This document shows, piece after piece, positions 61,470 to 64,000 of a DNA stretch of 64,000 nucleotides. Source of the stretch: Pseudaquabacterium pictum (GTDB taxonomy: Bacteria > Pseudomonadota > Gammaproteobacteria > Burkholderiales > Burkholderiaceae_C); assembly GCF_005403045.1 (NCBI RefSeq), contig NZ_BJCL01000004.1:303818-367817 (forward strand). The letters run 5' to 3'. Every line of letters starts with the position of its first letter. Position 1 is the first letter of the stretch. Position numbers and translations under genes: made by a program. Under the pieces are notes generated by a model. That model worked only from the letters and a program-made list of their open reading frames with translations, had not been told where the DNA came from and made no database searches.

Positions 61470-61484
61470 GCGACAACTTGTCGC
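61470..61484. promoter_or_regulatory. 15-bp perfect palindrome upstream of the sensor kinase
   Basis: GCGACAA-c-TTGTCGC, perfect 7-bp arms about a single base, 60 bases upstream of the kinase start and about 60 bases downstream of the oxidoreductase stop on the same strand. A one-base loop cannot form a hairpin, so a dimeric DNA-binding protein site is likelier than a terminator. Confidence 0.5.
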
Positions 61485-61546
61485 GGGCCCGTTGCGGTGA
61501 TGTGGCCATCAGGCCGGTGCCCTCTGGCGCCACACGCCCGGACGGT

Positions 61547-62680
61547 TCACCGCGACGGATCGATCAGCACCTTGGCGCCCGTGTTGCGCGCGGTGTAGTA
61601 GGCGATGGTGTCGGCCTGCAGCGCCTCGGCCAGCGACACGGTGCGGGCATAGTGGCTGGCGAAGGTGGTCTTCAGCTCGGCGGCCACCCGCTCACGCAGG
61701 GCCTGGGCGGCCTGCGGACCGATCTTCTGCAGGAACGGGAACAGCAGCCAGCCGCCGATGCCCCAGGCCATGCCGAAGCTGCGGGTGATCTCGGTGGGCC
61801 GGGTATCGAGCATGCCGTACAGGTAGACCTGCTTGTGCACCGCCGATCCATAGCGGCTGTACTCCTTGGCATTGCGGTTGATCGCCGCCTCCATGCCCTG
61901 CAGGATCTGCCCGGCCAAGGTGCCGCCGCCGGTGGCGTCGAACGCGATGGTGGCGCCGGTGGCGGCCAGCGCGTCGGTCAGGTCGGCCATGAAGCTGGGC
62001 GCGCTGGTGTCGCACACGTGTTGCGCGCCGATGCCGCGCAGCAGCGCTGCCTGCTCGGGCTTGCGCACGATGTTGACCAGGGCGATGCCGTCCTTCTGGC
62101 AGATCTTGTTGAGCATCTGGCCCAGGTTGCTGGCGGCGGCGGTGTGCACCAGGGCGGTGTGGCCCTCGCGCTTCATCGTCTCCACCATGCCCAGCGCGGT
62201 GAGCGGGTTGACGAAGCAGGAGGCGCCGTCGGCCGCCGTGGCATCGGCGGGCAGCGCCAGGCACTGGCTGGCCGGCATGGCGCGGTACTGGGCATACATC
62301 GCACCGCCGATCACCGCCACCGTCTTGCCCAGCAGGGCCTGCGCGGCAGGTGATGCACCGGCGGCCACCACCCGACCGGCGCCTTCATTGCCCACCGGCA
62401 GGCTCTGGCCCAGGCGGCCGGCCATGGCGGGCATGGCGCGCTCGGGGATGGGCGCGGTCACCACCGGCCGGTCGGCCGTGCCGGCCACCGTCAGCGCGGC
62501 CAGGTTGCCGGCGCCGAACAGCAGGCCGATGTCCGACGGGTTGATCGGCGTGGCCTGCACCTGGATCAGCACCTCGTCGGGGCCGGGCGTGGGCACGGGC
62601 ACCGATTCCAGATGCACGGTGAGGGTGGCGTCGGGCTGCACGGTGGAGCGCAGCTGCAGGGCGGTGGTGGGAAGGGTCAT
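61547..62680 (-). CDS. Zinc-type alcohol dehydrogenase/quinone oxidoreductase-like (MDR)
   Basis: 377 residues from the ATG at 62680 (AGGAGA nine bases upstream). Medium-chain dehydrogenase fold: PDEVLIQVQATPINPSDIG, VGNEGAGRVVAAG, then NAD(P) domain ALVHTAAASNLGQMLNK. INPSD and the lack of the catalytic-zinc Cys/His pair place it with zinc-independent quinone/enoyl reductases. Co-directional with the amidohydrolase 29 bases upstream; probably one operon in which it reduces a double bond. Confidence 0.88.
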   Translation of the reverse strand: MTLPTTALQLRSTVQPDATLTVHLESVPVPTPGPDEVLIQVQATPINPSDIGLLFGAGNLAALTVAGTADRPVVTAPIPERAMPAMAGRLGQSLPVGNEGAGRVVAAGASPAAQALLGKTVAVIGGAMYAQYRAMPASQCLALPADATAADGASCFVNPLTALGMVETMKREGHTALVHTAAASNLGQMLNKICQKDGIALVNIVRKPEQAALLRGIGAQHVCDTSAPSFMADLTDALAATGATIAFDATGGGTLAGQILQGMEAAINRNAKEYSRYGSAVHKQVYLYGMLDTRPTEITRSFGMAWGIGGWLLFPFLQKIGPQAAQALRERVAAELKTTFASHYARTVSLAEALQADTIAYYTARNTGAKVLIDPSR

Positions 62681-62709
62681 GGTGTCTCCTGGTGTGGTCG
62701 GGGATCGGG

Positions 62710-63774
62710 TCAGAGCTTGTACACGCGCCGGGCCGTGCCTTCGAACAGCGCGGCCTTCTCGTCGGCGCTGGCACCGGCGGCGATGCGCTTGAACGCATTC
62801 CACAGCACCGCGTAGCTGGCGCCGCCCTTGTCGACCGGGAAGTTGCTCTCGAACATGCAGCGCTGCGCGCCGAACTGGGTGATGGCCGTCTCCACCCAGG
62901 GCCGCCAGGCGGCGGCCACTTGCTGGGATGTGGGTGGCACGGGCTGCGCATGGTGGTCGAACACACCGATGCGCATGCCCAGGCCACCGAGCTTGACGCT
63001 GACGTTGGGGCAGCTCGCCAGCTCGGCCATGTGGGTGCGCCATTGCGCGAAGGTGGCGTCGGTCTGTCCGGCGTACGGCCCCACGCCCAGTGGTCCGCCC
63101 AGGTGGTTGAGGATGATCGCCGTGTCGGGGAAGGCGCGGGCCAGTGCCGTCACCTCGGGCAGCTGCGGGTGGTACTGCCAGGCCTCGAAGCTCAGCCCCA
63201 GCGGCGCCAGCTGCGCAAAGCCCTGGCGGAAGCTGGCGTCTCCGTACAGGCCCGGCGGCGGTTTGGTGTGGCTGTTGTGGATCAGCGGGCTGGCATCCCA
63301 GCCGCCGGCGTGGCGGATACCCTTGAAGCGCCCGCCCGGCCCGCCGGCCGCGGCAATGTGGGCAGCCAGCACGGCCTGCACCGCGGCGCCCAGGGTCAGG
63401 TCGGCATGGCTGACGATGCCGGCACAGGCGCGCAGCTCGCCGTAGGTGCCGCTGGCACACATCGCGGCCACGCCGTTGGCAAACTCGGTCTCGCCCACCG
63501 GGCGCAGCGCGGCGGGGCCGTCGGCGCGGTAGAAGGCCACACAGTCGACGAACACCGTGGCCACGATGCGGTGGCCGCTGCCGGTGTCGGCCCGCAGCTC
63601 ATCGAGCAGGTAGCGGTGGCGCTTGTGGTCCCACAGGTGGTGGTGGGGGTCGACGATGGGCAGGTCGGGCGCCAGGATCTCCTCGGCCGGACCCAAGGCC
63701 AGCCAGGCATCGTTGGGCAGGATGCCGGTGCCGATGGCCTCGCGGGATTTTTCGGGCACGGGAGGGCTGGCCAT
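62710..63774 (-). CDS. Amidohydrolase (amidohydrolase-2 family)
   Basis: 354 residues; ATG at 63774 with AGGAG eight bases upstream. TIM-barrel metal hydrolase: PIVDPHHHLWDH, ATVFVDCVAFY, CAGIVSHADLTLG, FKGIRHAGGWD and CMFESNFPVDKG. Close relative of the protein at 24472, sharing order and spacing of these motifs. First gene of an operon with the oxidoreductase. Likely hydrolyses a lactone or C-C bond in a ring-cleavage pathway; substrate not determinable. Confidence 0.9.
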   Translation of the reverse strand: MASPPVPEKSREAIGTGILPNDAWLALGPAEEILAPDLPIVDPHHHLWDHKRHRYLLDELRADTGSGHRIVATVFVDCVAFYRADGPAALRPVGETEFANGVAAMCASGTYGELRACAGIVSHADLTLGAAVQAVLAAHIAAAGGPGGRFKGIRHAGGWDASPLIHNSHTKPPPGLYGDASFRQGFAQLAPLGLSFEAWQYHPQLPEVTALARAFPDTAIILNHLGGPLGVGPYAGQTDATFAQWRTHMAELASCPNVSVKLGGLGMRIGVFDHHAQPVPPTSQQVAAAWRPWVETAITQFGAQRCMFESNFPVDKGGASYAVLWNAFKRIAAGASADEKAALFEGTARRVYKL

Positions 63775-63887
63775 GTCTCGCTCCTGATGGTTGTTGTGCG
63801 CGGATCATCCGTGCCAGGTTGCGGGCGGGCTGTCACCGAGAGGTCTGTGGAGCGGCCGGTTGGGGCTCGTTGTGGACGTTTGGTTCT

Positions 63888-63899
63888 GCGCGATCGCGC
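63888..63899. repeat. 12-bp perfect palindrome
   Basis: GCGCGATCGCGC, directly adjoining the left arm of the large inverted repeat. Possibly part of the same element. Confidence 0.35.
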
Positions 63900-63901
63900 C
63901 G

Positions 63902-64000
63902 GGCCGGGAGGGCCTGTTTTGCTCCATGTCCCCCGTCCTACACGCCGCAAGCGGCGAATAGGACTCCGCCTCTACCTCCGCAAAACAGGCCCTCCCGGCC
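63902..64000. repeat. Nested palindromic element, 21-bp perfect arms
   Basis: Left arm 63902-63922 (GGCCGGGAGGGCCTGTTTTG plus C) is the exact reverse complement of the right arm 63980-64000, which ends at the last base of the window. Inside lie GTCCTA (63935-63940) / TAGGAC (63959-63964) and CGCCGC-aa-GCGGCG (63943-63956). All three dyads share nearly the same centre. No gene is seen from 63775 to the end. It may be a MITE-like or REP-type repeat, a bidirectional terminator, or a structured RNA; arms may extend past the edge. Confidence 0.75.

Overview
The window is about 70% GC, densely coded, and reads as a chromosome segment of a free-living betaproteobacterium of the Burkholderiales (the Rubrivivax/Leptothrix/Ideonella/Comamonadaceae neighbourhood). 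The reasons are three orphan Bug-type solute receptors, a PEP-CTERM protein, a urea/amide-type ABC transporter beside formamidase, an Lrp-acdS pair, and GC-rich palindromic intergenic repeats of the kind common in that order. I see no rRNA, tRNA, CRISPR array, transposase or phage gene. No gap between genes exceeds 300 bases.

Layout. (1) 1-4.2 kb: four translationally coupled genes encode a caspase-fold protein with an EF-hand loop and DUF4384, an OmpA-type peptidoglycan binder, a small Ig-like exported protein and a second, exported caspase-fold protein. (2) 4.3-31 kb: a catabolic region with three Bug receptors, two beta-lactamase-fold hydrolases, SDR, GST, four crotonases, three AMP-forming acyl-CoA synthetases (one feruloyl-CoA synthetase-like), an amidase, an amidohydrolase, a nitroreductase, a cupin, a ChaC-type cyclotransferase, a TTC38-like protein, and a LuxR-type regulator carrying an alpha/beta-hydrolase domain. 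(3) 30.5-36.7 kb: a signalling/conflict-like patch with a jelly-roll plus deoxyribosyltransferase/TIR-like fusion, a 66-residue acidic protein, a very large tandem class III cyclase-AAA-TPR protein with the layout of soluble adenylyl cyclase, and a rhomboid protease.

(4) 36.7-49.6 kb: an organic-nitrogen island. A response regulator and a sensor kinase whose input domain is a complete NCS1-type permease are transcribed away from a seven-gene operon for an amide/urea-type ABC importer (urtABCDE), formamidase (fmdA) and an FmdB-type zinc ribbon. An Lrp-type regulator and acdS (ACC deaminase, all diagnostic residues present) follow, divergently arranged. (5) 49.6-53.6 kb: a crotonase, then a trypsin-like protease without a signal peptide, a small carboxypeptidase-regulatory-like domain protein, an LRR-protein kinase and a membrane-anchored coiled-coil protein. 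(6) 53.8-58.7 kb: aliphatic amidase amiE, a CbbQ/NorQ-type MoxR ATPase with its CbbO/NorD-type vWA partner, a DAPG-hydrolase-like protein and a cyclic-nucleotide-binding protein. (7) 58.7-64 kb: a CHASE-type hybrid sensor kinase, a zinc-type quinone oxidoreductase-like dehydrogenase, a second amidohydrolase, and a 99-bp nested palindrome that ends exactly at the window edge.

How the genes fit together: formamidase, ACC deaminase and aliphatic amidase all release ammonia from small C-N compounds, and the permease-kinase fusion is the obvious candidate sensor for their substrates. The catabolic region has the parts for uptake, CoA activation, hydration/isomerisation and hydrolysis of aromatic or branched acids. 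The tandem cyclase and the cNMP-binding protein could be the source and a target of one second messenger, but they lie 22 kb apart and the link is inference. The most unusual content is the coupled caspase/OmpA operon, the jelly-roll/NDT-like fusion next to the sAC-like protein, and the trypsin/small-domain/LRR-kinase trio.
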